From positions 1 to 19,914 of the forward strand of contig CAKOYA010000022.1 of NCBI GenBank assembly GCA_934130325.1: a stretch of 19,914 bases of DNA. Direction: 5' to 3'. Positions within the stretch are counted from its first letter, which is position 1. Every line of letters begins with the position of its first letter. A model generated the notes under the pieces. The model saw only the letters and a list, made by a program, of their open reading frames with translations. It ran no database searches and was not told the DNA's origin. This document shows, piece by piece, positions 6,367 to 12,468 of the stretch. Origin of the DNA: an uncultured Clostridia bacterium. Its GTDB lineage: Bacteria; Bacillota; Clostridia; TANB77; CAG-465. Position numbers and translations under genes: made by a program.

Positions 6367-7926
6367 TTAAATTTTAGGTATTTTAGGATATATATGTAAC
6401 TCAAAATTAGTAGGGTCTACATCTTTTTTTATAGCTTTTTCTGTTTTTAAATATGTAACTTTTGCAATAATACTTTTTAGTAAAATATTTTTATCTTCAG
6501 CAGATTCTAACTTATAATATAAATCTATAACATTTTCTAATTTAGGTATCATAATTTCTTTCTGTTGTTTCGATTCATTATTTTTACTTAAAAGTTCGGT
6601 ATATTCATTTAATTTGTTTTCTAAATTTTGAATATTATTTTTTATAGATTTAGAACGATTTATAAATTCATCTTTGCTATAAATACCATTTTCTAAAAAG
6701 TCATATATTTTATTAAGTTTAGCATTTTCTTTTTCTAATTCTTTTTTTGTAGCTGTGATGGATTGTCCTATTATCTTGTTATTATCTGTACTTGAATTAT
6801 CTTTTATTTCATAATTTACTTTGTAATTTTCAATCCAAATTTTTAAAGATTCAATTATTTTATTTTCTACAATATAAAGTTTAGAACTTACATTATCACA
6901 TTTTGAATTAGAACACATAAGGGTATCAGGTTTGTCTGCTTTTGTGTAAGGTCTTCTTTGCATAGGTTTACCACATTTTTCACAAAATACTAAACCAACT
7001 AATGGATTTTGAACTTGATGACTATGTTTTACTTTTGGAGTATTGTGTTTCCTTTTTTCTTGTACTAAATTCCAAGTTTCAGTATCAATAATAGGTTCAT
7101 GTAATCCATCATAAATTAAATAATCTTGATTACGAGGTCTACTAATTATAAGGCGTCCATTTTTAGTTTTCTTTTTTTGTTTTCTTCTATTCCAAACAAT
7201 TTTGCCGATATATGTTGGATTAGAAAGAATATCTTTAATAGAAGAAATAGTCCATTTATCTGAAATTCTAGGTTTAAGATTAATATTATTTAATTGCTTA
7301 GCAACAGAGTTTATAGTATTACTTTCAAATGTATATAATCTAAAAATTTCTTTTACAATAGGTGCTTCATCTTGATTTATTGATAAACTATAACCTTTTG
7401 AATCTTTTAATTTTATTCTATCATATCCAAAAGGAGCAATATTGCCAACAAATTTACCCTCTGAAACAGAAACTTCACGACCTCTTTGTAAACGCCTATT
7501 TATTGTTTTATATTCTCTTCTAGACATAAATAAGCCAAACTCAAAATATTCCTCATCAAATTCATTATCAGGGTCATATGTTTTAACAGGTGTAATAATT
7601 TTTGTATGAGAATATTTAAAAGCTTTGGAAACTCGACCTTGATCAGCAGTATCGCCACGAGCAAGTCTTTCTACTTCAACAACTAAAACACCAGTCCATT
7701 TTTCGTTCTCGACATCTTTAAGAAGTTTTTGCATTTCTTTTCTTTCACTAATAGTTTCGCCACTTACAACTTCTCTATAAATTTTACCAATAGTTAAATT
7801 TCGTGTTGAAGCTAGAGTAGTCAATATTTTTTCATGCCTTGCCAAAGTTTCGCCTTCTCCATATTTTTCAGATTCTATATCTTCTCTTGATTTTCTTAAA
7901 TATATTGCATATGTGCTGTTTTGCAC
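6367..7926 (-). CDS. Large serine site-specific recombinase (SpoIVCA-type)
   Basis: A 519-aa protein. The N-terminal resolvase domain (about 1-150) has YLRKS with the nucleophile Ser13 and the ERLAR arginine motif near 86-90. The recombinase domain (about 155-300) contains GNIAPFGYDR and LSNPTYIGKIVWNRR. A zinc ribbon has C315, C318, C338 and C343. A long coiled-coil region (about 385-450) follows, as in large serine integrases that need a directionality factor. The start is GTG at 7926 with AGGAGG four bases upstream; the overlapping ATG is out of frame and closes quickly. The gene ends 63 bp from attL. It should recombine the two cotJC att sites. In skin, the related SpoIVCA is switched on in the mother cell; no convincing sporulation promoter was found here, only the upstream sigma-A-like promoter. 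Confidence 0.95.
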   Translation of the reverse strand: MQNSTYAIYLRKSREDIESEKYGEGETLARHEKILTTLASTRNLTIGKIYREVVSGETISERKEMQKLLKDVENEKWTGVLVVEVERLARGDTADQGRVSKAFKYSHTKIITPVKTYDPDNEFDEEYFEFGLFMSRREYKTINRRLQRGREVSVSEGKFVGNIAPFGYDRIKLKDSKGYSLSINQDEAPIVKEIFRLYTFESNTINSVAKQLNNINLKPRISDKWTISSIKDILSNPTYIGKIVWNRRKQKKKTKNGRLIISRPRNQDYLIYDGLHEPIIDTETWNLVQEKRKHNTPKVKHSHQVQNPLVGLVFCEKCGKPMQRRPYTKADKPDTLMCSNSKCDNVSSKLYIVENKIIESLKIWIENYKVNYEIKDNSSTDNNKIIGQSITATKKELEKENAKLNKIYDFLENGIYSKDEFINRSKSIKNNIQNLENKLNEYTELLSKNNESKQQKEIMIPKLENVIDLYYKLESAEDKNILLKSIIAKVTYLKTEKAIKKDVDPTNFELHIYPKIPKI

Positions 7927-7989
7927 ATTTCCTCCTTTCTTTGTAATTTGTCTTTAACTTGCATAAATTATATATGAGATTTCGACATA

Positions 7990-8127
7990 TTACAATAAAA
8001 GAGTTTTATTTATTAAATTAATTATAATTTTATCTATATATTCCTTTTGAGTAGCAGTATTTTCTACTATATAATCATCATAAAATTTTATTTTTGTATT
8101 TTCTAATGTGCATTCTTCTAATATCAT
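7990..8127 (-). CDS. 45-aa protein, candidate recombination directionality factor
   Basis: A short open frame with ribosome site GAGG seven bases before ATG. It starts MILEECTLENTKIKFYDDYI and ends INLINKTLLL. It is acidic to mid-length, then amphipathic and hydrophobic. It lies 63 bp upstream of the recombinase on the same strand and behind the same promoter and leader terminator, so the two form an operon. I do not recognise the family. Serine integrases need a small partner protein to excise; the SPbeta partner SprB is of similar size. Position and size suggest, but do not prove, that role here. Confidence 0.6.
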   Translation of the reverse strand: MILEECTLENTKIKFYDDYIVENTATQKEYIDKIIINLINKTLLL

Positions 8128-8156
8128 ATAATCGCCTCATTTAATTTTATGAGAAA

Positions 8157-8214
8157 AGCATAAAAAAATACCCAAGACAGGCTTGTCTTGAGTAAAATTA
8201 CATTTTTCTATGCT
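8157..8214 (-). terminator. Leader terminator with overlapping outer stem
   Basis: In the minus-strand RNA, UACUCAAGACA (8194-8184) pairs with UGUCUUGGGUA (8179-8169) and is followed by seven U (8168-8162): a textbook intrinsic terminator. It begins about 20 nt after the promoter and stands before the 45-aa gene and recombinase, so it would attenuate that operon. An outer pair, AGCAUA (8214-8209) with UAUGCU (8162-8157) plus neighbouring A/U runs, encloses it and would tie up the U-tract, suggesting a switch. Confidence 0.72.
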
Positions 8215-8217
8215 AAC

Positions 8218-8246
8218 ATTATATGATAGTGAATTTATAAAATCAA
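8218..8246 (-). promoter_or_regulatory. Sigma-A promoter of the recombinase operon
   Basis: On the minus strand TTGATT (8246-8241), 17-bp spacer, TATAAT (8223-8218). It is followed within about 20 nt by the terminator hairpin, so most transcripts may stop early. Confidence 0.72.
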
Positions 8247-8289
8247 TTCCCTTTTATTTCCCTTTATTCTGTATATATAGAAAATTTTA

Positions 8290-8318
8290 TTGAAATTTAT
8301 GTAAATTTATTATATAAT
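8290..8318 (+). promoter_or_regulatory. Sigma-A promoter of the 573-aa gene
   Basis: TTGAAA (8290-8295), 17-bp spacer, TATAAT (8313-8318). It diverges from the recombinase promoter, with 43 bp between the -35 boxes. The consensus match suggests expression during growth. Confidence 0.72.
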
Positions 8319-8339
8319 ATAGCTTGAAATGAGGTAAAA

Positions 8340-10061
8340 ATGGATATTAATACAATATGGAACTCTATTGTTATAATAAAAATAAGAAGAGATGATTCAT
8401 ATAATTTTACATTAAAAGAGATAGAAGCATTTGCTCAAGTTTATAATATGGATTTAGAAGACTTTTGTACTAATGTTTTGAAACTAAGCAAACAACAAAT
8501 ATATAACTTGAGAAGTGGTAAAAATGATTTTGTAAAATGTGTGGAATATAAAAAAATTAAACAAGAGTTTTTTGAAGAAAAAAATTCTTCATATAGATTA
8601 CAGATTATTAAAGAAAAAATAAAGGTAGATTTTTCTAATAGTTTTGAAATTGAGGAATTAAAAAAATTAAGCTTAAAATTAGGTATAAATTTGAATGACC
8701 TTTGTACTAATATACTGGGAATTAGTAGGAACATGTTAAATAGATTCAAAAATGGAGAATTTAAAACAGTTTCTTCAAAGAAATATGAAATGGATAAAGC
8801 GGATTATCTTAATTCTATAAATGAAGATATTTTAGAGTATATTTTAAGTTCTAAAGGAGAAACAGATTTTTCTAGTAAGTTTTCATATGATGAAATTATG
8901 CAGTATGTAAGCAAGTTCGAAATAAACATTAGAGATTTTTTAGGCCAAATTTTAGGAATAAATAAATATGGAAAATGGTATAAACCAATTTTGGAAACAG
9001 ATACATATTGGTCAGATAAATATAAAGAGTTTAAACAGCAAATGATGCAAATTAAAGGAGATGAAATATTAGATAGTTTTATTGCTACTAGAATGCAAAG
9101 AACTAGTGATTATAGATTTGATAAAGATGAAATTGAAACTCTTTCAAGTAAATATCATATAAATGTTAGAGATTTTATCGTGTATGTTCTTGGGAAAAGT
9201 GAAGGAATTTATTATGATTTTAGAGCAGATAGAATAAAGGAATGCTTCTCACAAAGATATAAAACTAAAAAAGAAGATTTAATTATATCAAAAAGAGAAA
9301 ACTTTATGAGTGAAATAAATCCCAATATACGAACTTATTACTCATGGGATGAATTAGTAAGACTATCTTCTGCTTTAGAAATATCTACATATGATTTAGT
9401 TGTAAATGTCATGAAAAAAAGCAGACAAGATTTTTATAGGATTTCAAATAACTATAAAAATGGAAAAAGAGTTTCTTTAGGAGAACATATATCAGGAGCA
9501 TTGCCAAATGACTATTGTAAAAACAATGTAGAGGAAATTTTAGAAATACTAAGAATAGCAACTAGATCAGCAATAGGATATATGACCTCAAATGGATTCA
9601 AATGTGCAAGATATTATCAAGACTTATTACAAGAGGGATACTTGTATCTAGCAAGTAAAGGAAATCCTATAAATGAAAAAGGTATTCCGTTTATAACATC
9701 AAGTGCATATCAAGAAAGTCATGGCTCTATTTTGTATAAAAAAGCATATTTTCATGCTATTAGCAATATAAAGTCTTTCTGTTTAGGTGAGAATACTGGT
9801 GAAGCATTTGATGTAAATATAAAAACAAAAGGAACTACTGATGAAATTTTAGATGATGAGGACAAAACTTTATTTATTAAGAATTTATCAGAGGATAATT
9901 GTGAAAGACAGATTTTAAAATATTTTTCTGAAAATACATTTTGCGATGAAACAATGAAGGAAGCATGCAAAATATTTAAAGTAAATAGTCAATATATACA
10001 AAATTTATTTGCAAAATTAAGAGAAAAAATTTCTTCTCAAGGTATAAGTTTAGATGATTAA
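8340..10061 (+). CDS. Five-repeat protein with sigma-factor-like C-terminus
   Basis: A 573-aa protein I cannot assign to a named family. Residues 1-370 hold five degenerate repeats starting near 23, 102, 181, 260 and 334 (period about 79). Each has a hydrophobic-acidic lead such as FEIEELKKLSLKLGI, then ϕxϕxDϕ (NLNDLCTNILGIS) and a basic or aromatic helix (NMLNRFKNGE), resembling a helix-turn-helix unit. Residues ~395-440 (ATRSAIGYM ... YYQDLLQEGYLYLASKG) resemble sigma-70 region 2, whose DLxQEGxxxL motif is diagnostic. Residues ~505-565 (CERQILKYF ... VNSQYIQNLFAKLREKI) resemble region 4. It may therefore be a DNA-binding sigma-like regulator, perhaps controlling element or sporulation genes; this is inference. 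It has a GAGG ribosome site, its own promoter and a terminator hairpin downstream. No signal peptide or membrane helix. Confidence 0.88.
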   Translation: MDINTIWNSIVIIKIRRDDSYNFTLKEIEAFAQVYNMDLEDFCTNVLKLSKQQIYNLRSGKNDFVKCVEYKKIKQEFFEEKNSSYRLQIIKEKIKVDFSNSFEIEELKKLSLKLGINLNDLCTNILGISRNMLNRFKNGEFKTVSSKKYEMDKADYLNSINEDILEYILSSKGETDFSSKFSYDEIMQYVSKFEINIRDFLGQILGINKYGKWYKPILETDTYWSDKYKEFKQQMMQIKGDEILDSFIATRMQRTSDYRFDKDEIETLSSKYHINVRDFIVYVLGKSEGIYYDFRADRIKECFSQRYKTKKEDLIISKRENFMSEINPNIRTYYSWDELVRLSSALEISTYDLVVNVMKKSRQDFYRISNNYKNGKRVSLGEHISGALPNDYCKNNVEEILEILRIATRSAIGYMTSNGFKCARYYQDLLQEGYLYLASKGNPINEKGIPFITSSAYQESHGSILYKKAYFHAISNIKSFCLGENTGEAFDVNIKTKGTTDEILDDEDKTLFIKNLSEDNCERQILKYFSENTFCDETMKEACKIFKVNSQYIQNLFAKLREKISSQGISLDD

Positions 10062-10087
10062 AACTTCTCCTCACATAAATAATTATA

Positions 10088-10170
10088 ATGTACTTTATAA
10101 AATTTCTTCAAGGCTAAAGTAAATGCTCATAGCGCAGTCTTGACTAAATTTTAAAAGTACATTGTTTTTT
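10088..10170 (+). terminator. Long hairpin with T-run after the 573-aa gene
   Basis: AATGTACTTT...AAAATTT pairs with AAATTTTA..AAAGTACATT (10088-10097 with 10154-10163). Inside it TCAAGGCT pairs with AGTCTTGA. It is followed by GTTTTTT. It probably ends the upstream gene before transcription reaches cotJC. The outer stem is separated by about 56 nt, longer than a normal terminator, so it may be a structured RNA as well. Confidence 0.6.
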
Positions 10171-10214
10171 ACTAAGAGGATTAAGGATAACTAGTTTATT
10201 TTTTTGAAAAAATT

Positions 10215-10348
10215 TAAGTGAACACTAAAGGCAGGATAGCGTGCATCATGCAATGCATATACATATAGAAGGACAAGCCTTCTAGAGTTAAAAAAGAACA
10301 AAAATTTTATGCAAAAGTGATGCAGAAATTCACCGAGTGAACTTTTTC
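10215..10348 (+). ncRNA. Candidate structured RNA inside the element
   Basis: About 130 nt without an open frame but rich in pairing. GCATCA (10243-10248) pairs with TGATGC (10318-10323). Inside is the hairpin TAGAAGG-ACAAG-CCTTCTA (10266-10284). The stretch ends in TTCAC-CGA-GTGAA-C followed by five T (10329-10347), a small terminator. It matches no RNA family I recognise. No strong promoter is seen; it might be processed from read-through. It lies next to the right recombinase arm. Confidence 0.4.
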
Positions 10349-10393
10349 TATTTACATTCAATAGTCATAAATTTTTTTGATTGACAACATCGT

Positions 10394-10406
10394 GGTACAG
10401 AAGAAT
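10394..10406 (+). repeat. attR core, direct repeat GGTACAGAAGAAT
   Basis: Exact copy of 6289-6301. It is preceded by the element arm ATTGACAACATCGTGGTAC (10380-10398, overlapping the core) and followed directly by the remaining cotJC codons TTG GCT CAC. Confidence 0.93.
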
Positions 10407-10801
10407 TGGCTCACCTAGAAATGGTTGGTACTATTGTTCATCAATTAACAAAAGGTGCTTCTATAGAAGAAATCGAAAAAGCTGGTTTAGGACCATATTA
10501 CACAGATCATGGAGTTGATGTATATCCTCAATCTGCTGCTGGTACTCCTTTTAATGCGAACTGTTTGGCTTGTAAAGGCGATCCTATTGCCAATTTACAA
10601 GAAGATTTAGCTGCTGAACAAAAGGCCAGAGCCACATATGAAAAATTAATAGATTTATGCCGTGACAATCCAGATGTTATTGACCCTCTTAGATATTTAC
10701 GTGAAAGAGAAGTAGTTCACTTCCAAAGATTCGGAGAAGCTCTTCGTGGTGTCCAAGATAAATTGGCTGAAAAAAAATTTTATATAAATGATTGTAATTA
10801 A
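10407..10801 (+). CDS. cotJC: CotJC manganese catalase, 3' segment
   Basis: The frame beginning in the attR core (TTG at 10406) codes for 131 residues (LAHLEMVGTIVHQLTKG...). AHLEM completes the ExxH metal motif begun in the left segment. CKGDPIANLQEDLAAEQKARATYEKLI supplies the second helix pair with E and the EQKAR ligands. LREREVVHFQRFGEAL is the conserved C-terminal EREVxHxxRF helix of manganese catalases. It lacks its own ribosome site and promoter, so it should be translated only after joining to the left part. There are no internal stops or frameshifts, which argues for selection on the reconstituted gene. A hairpin terminator follows. Confidence 0.95.
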
Positions 10802-10819
10802 CAAATTTAACTGGAAAAT

Positions 10820-10856
10820 AGCGCTATAACTATAAAGTTATAACGCTTTCACATTT
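10820..10856 (+). terminator. Terminator of the cotJ operon
   Basis: AGCGCTATAAC (10820-10830) pairs with GTTATAACGCT (10837-10847) with one mismatch, followed by TTCACATTTTT. It lies 18 bp after the cotJC stop. Confidence 0.72.
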
Positions 10857-11207
10857 TTATATATTATTATAATTCTTGCATTTTTCTTCTAGCAATTTAA
10901 AATCGCAACATAAATTAATAAAAAAATCTTTCTTATTAATAGTAACAAATTTATATAATTTTTCTGCAGTTTGCCTTCATTCCTAAATCTTTTCCTATTC
11001 TTATATGTGTTGCATTAGTCTTATATTTATTGTGTTGTTGTTTAGGAGAAAACATAGGTGCAAAATATATCACTTCAAATACTTTTTTAAATACATCTAA
11101 TCCAAATGTTTCTTTAATAAGTATTTAAAAACTTGTTCTGGATATAAAATTAACTCTTTATCTTTAAATCTATCAATATCTATCCATATAAAATTTCGTT
11201 CCTTTCT
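10857..11207 (-). pseudogene. Decayed hypothetical gene with frameshifts
   Basis: Three minus-strand frames form one broken coding line. One contains WIDIDRFKDKELILYPEQV. The next contains GLDVFKKVFEVIYFAPMFSP and THIRIGKDLGM. The third contains KLYKFVTINKKDFFINLCC and ends in NYNNI plus stop at 10857. Two frame changes are needed, near 11100 and near 10965, and there is no good start. I do not recognise the family. It lies outside the cotJC element and is probably an older remnant. Confidence 0.5.
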
Positions 11208-11332
11208 ACTAATTTAGACTTCTTTTTTCTCTATATAAAAAATTCAATCTCAGTGATAAATTACTATTTTTCCAACAAATTACTAAATTGTAATTTGTTT
11301 TTATAAAATCAAAAATTAATTTTCATCTTTTC

Positions 11333-11362
11333 TTGACTTTATCACTCTAATTAGAGTATAAT
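11333..11362 (+). promoter_or_regulatory. Promoter with palindromic operator in the spacer
   Basis: TTGACT (11333-11338), 18-bp spacer, TATAAT (11357-11362). The spacer contains the perfect 14-bp palindrome ACTCTAATTAGAGT (11344-11357). A palindrome between the two boxes with an extended spacer is typical of MerR-family activators. No MerR gene is in the window. Confidence 0.7.
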
Positions 11363-11367
11363 AAGAA

Positions 11368-11460
11368 TAGGAAATGACAAATCCACAAACGTGGTTTTGC
11401 CGATATAGAGTAAAAAATTCACATCTAAATCGTCAAATTACAGATGTGAATTTTTCTTTT
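11368..11460 (+). ncRNA. Candidate ~90-nt small RNA
   Basis: This is the transcript expected from the promoter just upstream. It has a CCAC-AAAC-GTGG hairpin near its 5' end, then TTTTGCCGATATAGAG. It ends with a 14-bp perfect stem, AAAAATTCACATCT (11413-11426) with AGATGTGAATTTTT (11442-11455), and a T-run. An ATG at 11374 opens a 60-codon frame, but it lies only about 5 nt after the predicted start, has no usable ribosome site and runs through the terminator, so a non-coding product is more likely. Confidence 0.55.
11413..11460 (+). terminator. Intrinsic terminator of the small RNA
   Basis: Perfect 14-bp stem, loop 11427-11441, then TTTTTCTTTT. By symmetry it could also terminate minus-strand transcription from fic. 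Confidence 0.85.
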
Positions 11461-11469
11461 ATTTATGTA

Positions 11470-11515
11470 GTTGCTTATCAACCCAGTTCTTATACAGAAC
11501 TGCTGTCAAGGCAAC
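11470..11515. repeat. Nested hairpin at fic 3' end
   Basis: GTTGC (11470-11474) pairs with GCAAC (11511-11515), and CAGTTCT (11484-11490) with AGAACTG (11496-11502). The plus strand reads TATGTA directly before the stem, as in the two repeats at 182 and 13783. It lies 18 bp past the fic stop. Confidence 0.55.
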
Positions 11516-11532
11516 GTTTAATGTTAAAGATA

Positions 11533-12369
11533 TTATTTATCGCTATTTTCAAATAATTCTTTTACATATAGTTCACTATTTTTCAATTCATTATTCTTAT
11601 TTTGTAATAAATTCTCAAAAAACCTTATTAAATAATCAAATACTGGATAGATTCCTTTTGGAATATTTCCATAATTACTTCTAACTAAAGCATTTCTAAA
11701 ATATAAACTATATTCTTTAAACATATCATTATTAACATCAAACCCCATATTATTAAGATACTTTTCAATAAACACTGCTGTTGTTCTTGTATTCCCCTCA
11801 CCAAAAGGATGCACTTGCCAAATACTAGAAGTAAATTTTGAAATATGTATAATTAATTCATCATTATTTAGTTTTGAATAATCGAATTCTTTTTCTTCTT
11901 TAAAATCATATTCTAAATAACTTTCTATATCTTGGTAATTCACATATTTTACAGTTTCTCCATTTAAAATAAGCTCTTTTTTTGTGATATTATAAGTTCT
12001 ATAATTACCTGCAAAATCATAAATATCTTTAAATAAATATTTATGAATATTTTTCAAAGTGATAGGACCAAAACCGAAACTTTTATCTTCTAAAAGTTGT
12101 GCTATCCTTAAAGACACTAAATCACATTCCTTTTCTTTTTGAATATTTATATCAGTAAGGTTTTGATTTTCATAATATTTTTTCAATAAATTCTCTACTT
12201 CATAATATTTTAATTCACCATTAATATTTTTATTAGATAAATCTAATAAATATTTAGAAGGCTCTAAATTATCAACTTTATTTAATCCAATACCTGTATT
12301 CCAATATTCTTGTTTCTTTTGAATATCAGTTATTTCATTTTCAATTATATAATTTTCTTCATTAAACAT
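11533..12369 (-). CDS. Fic-domain AMP-transferase-like protein
   Basis: A 278-aa protein from the start MFNEENYIIENEI, which has GGAGG five bases upstream; an in-frame start at 12447 is rejected for lack of a site. The active loop HPFGEGNTR (residues 187-195) keeps the catalytic His, the Gly-rich anion-binding turn and the Arg of the Fic motif HPFxx(G)NxR. The flap segment FAGNYRTYNITKKE, which docks target peptides, is upstream. The N-terminal stretch (about 20-75, TGIGLNKVDNLEPSKYLLDL, INGELKYYEVENLL) resembles the VbhA-like antitoxin domain. The class is normally an adenylyl-transferase toxin or regulator. The target is unknown. The gene follows the kinase by 99 bp and has its own extended -10 site. 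Confidence 0.92.
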   Translation of the reverse strand: MFNEENYIIENEITDIQKKQEYWNTGIGLNKVDNLEPSKYLLDLSNKNINGELKYYEVENLLKKYYENQNLTDINIQKEKECDLVSLRIAQLLEDKSFGFGPITLKNIHKYLFKDIYDFAGNYRTYNITKKELILNGETVKYVNYQDIESYLEYDFKEEKEFDYSKLNNDELIIHISKFTSSIWQVHPFGEGNTRTTAVFIEKYLNNMGFDVNNDMFKEYSLYFRNALVRSNYGNIPKGIYPVFDYLIRFFENLLQNKNNELKNSELYVKELFENSDK

Positions 12370-12405
12370 AAAAACCTCCAAAAACTCTATTTCTAGTACT
12401 TTAAT

Positions 12406-12414
12406 ATTATACCA
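12406..12414 (-). promoter_or_regulatory. Extended -10 promoter of fic
   Basis: Minus strand TGGTATAAT gives a TGN-extended -10 box about 37 bp before the fic start. No clear -35 box is seen. Confidence 0.42.
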
Positions 12415-12468
12415 TAAAATGCCTTGATTTACTACACTTTTAGCCAATTTTATATAACCTAAAATATT

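Larger units (their letters stand above)
6289..10393. mobile_element. Skin-like intervening element in cotJC (4,105 bp)
   Basis: The element lies between two copies of GGTACAGAAGAAT and includes one of them. Excision leaves 591 bp of cotJC (196 codons plus stop) with frame and family sequence restored. Contents are a large serine recombinase (minus strand), a 45-aa protein, divergent sigma-A promoters, a 573-aa repeat/sigma-like protein (plus strand), and a structured non-coding stretch. The ends form 19-bp inverted arms, GTACCATGATGTTGTCAAT at 6304-6322 and ATTGACAACATCGTGGTAC at 10380-10398, typical of serine-integrase half-sites. No phage structural, replication or conjugation genes are present, so it cannot spread by itself as seen. 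The precedent is the skin element in sigK and SPbeta in spsM, excised in the mother cell by serine recombinases. Its length (1 mod 3) and the TGA at the junction guarantee that unexcised cotJC is non-functional. Confidence 0.92.

Noticed and set aside
7927..7989. A sigma-E or sigma-K promoter just before the recombinase
   Set aside because: CATATATAAT and TAATATG are present, but the gap between them is about 9 bp, too short for a mother-cell promoter, so it was not called.
6106..10801. cotJC as an ordinary dead gene disrupted by a transposon
   Set aside because: The repeat is 13 bp and codes in frame, excision restores the exact family sequence, both halves lack other lesions, and the enzyme is a serine recombinase, not a transposase that leaves a duplicated target.
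11374..11556. 60-aa open frame after the palindromic promoter
   Set aside because: The ATG is about 5 nt from the predicted transcript start without a ribosome site, and the frame runs through a strong terminator and another hairpin into the end of fic.
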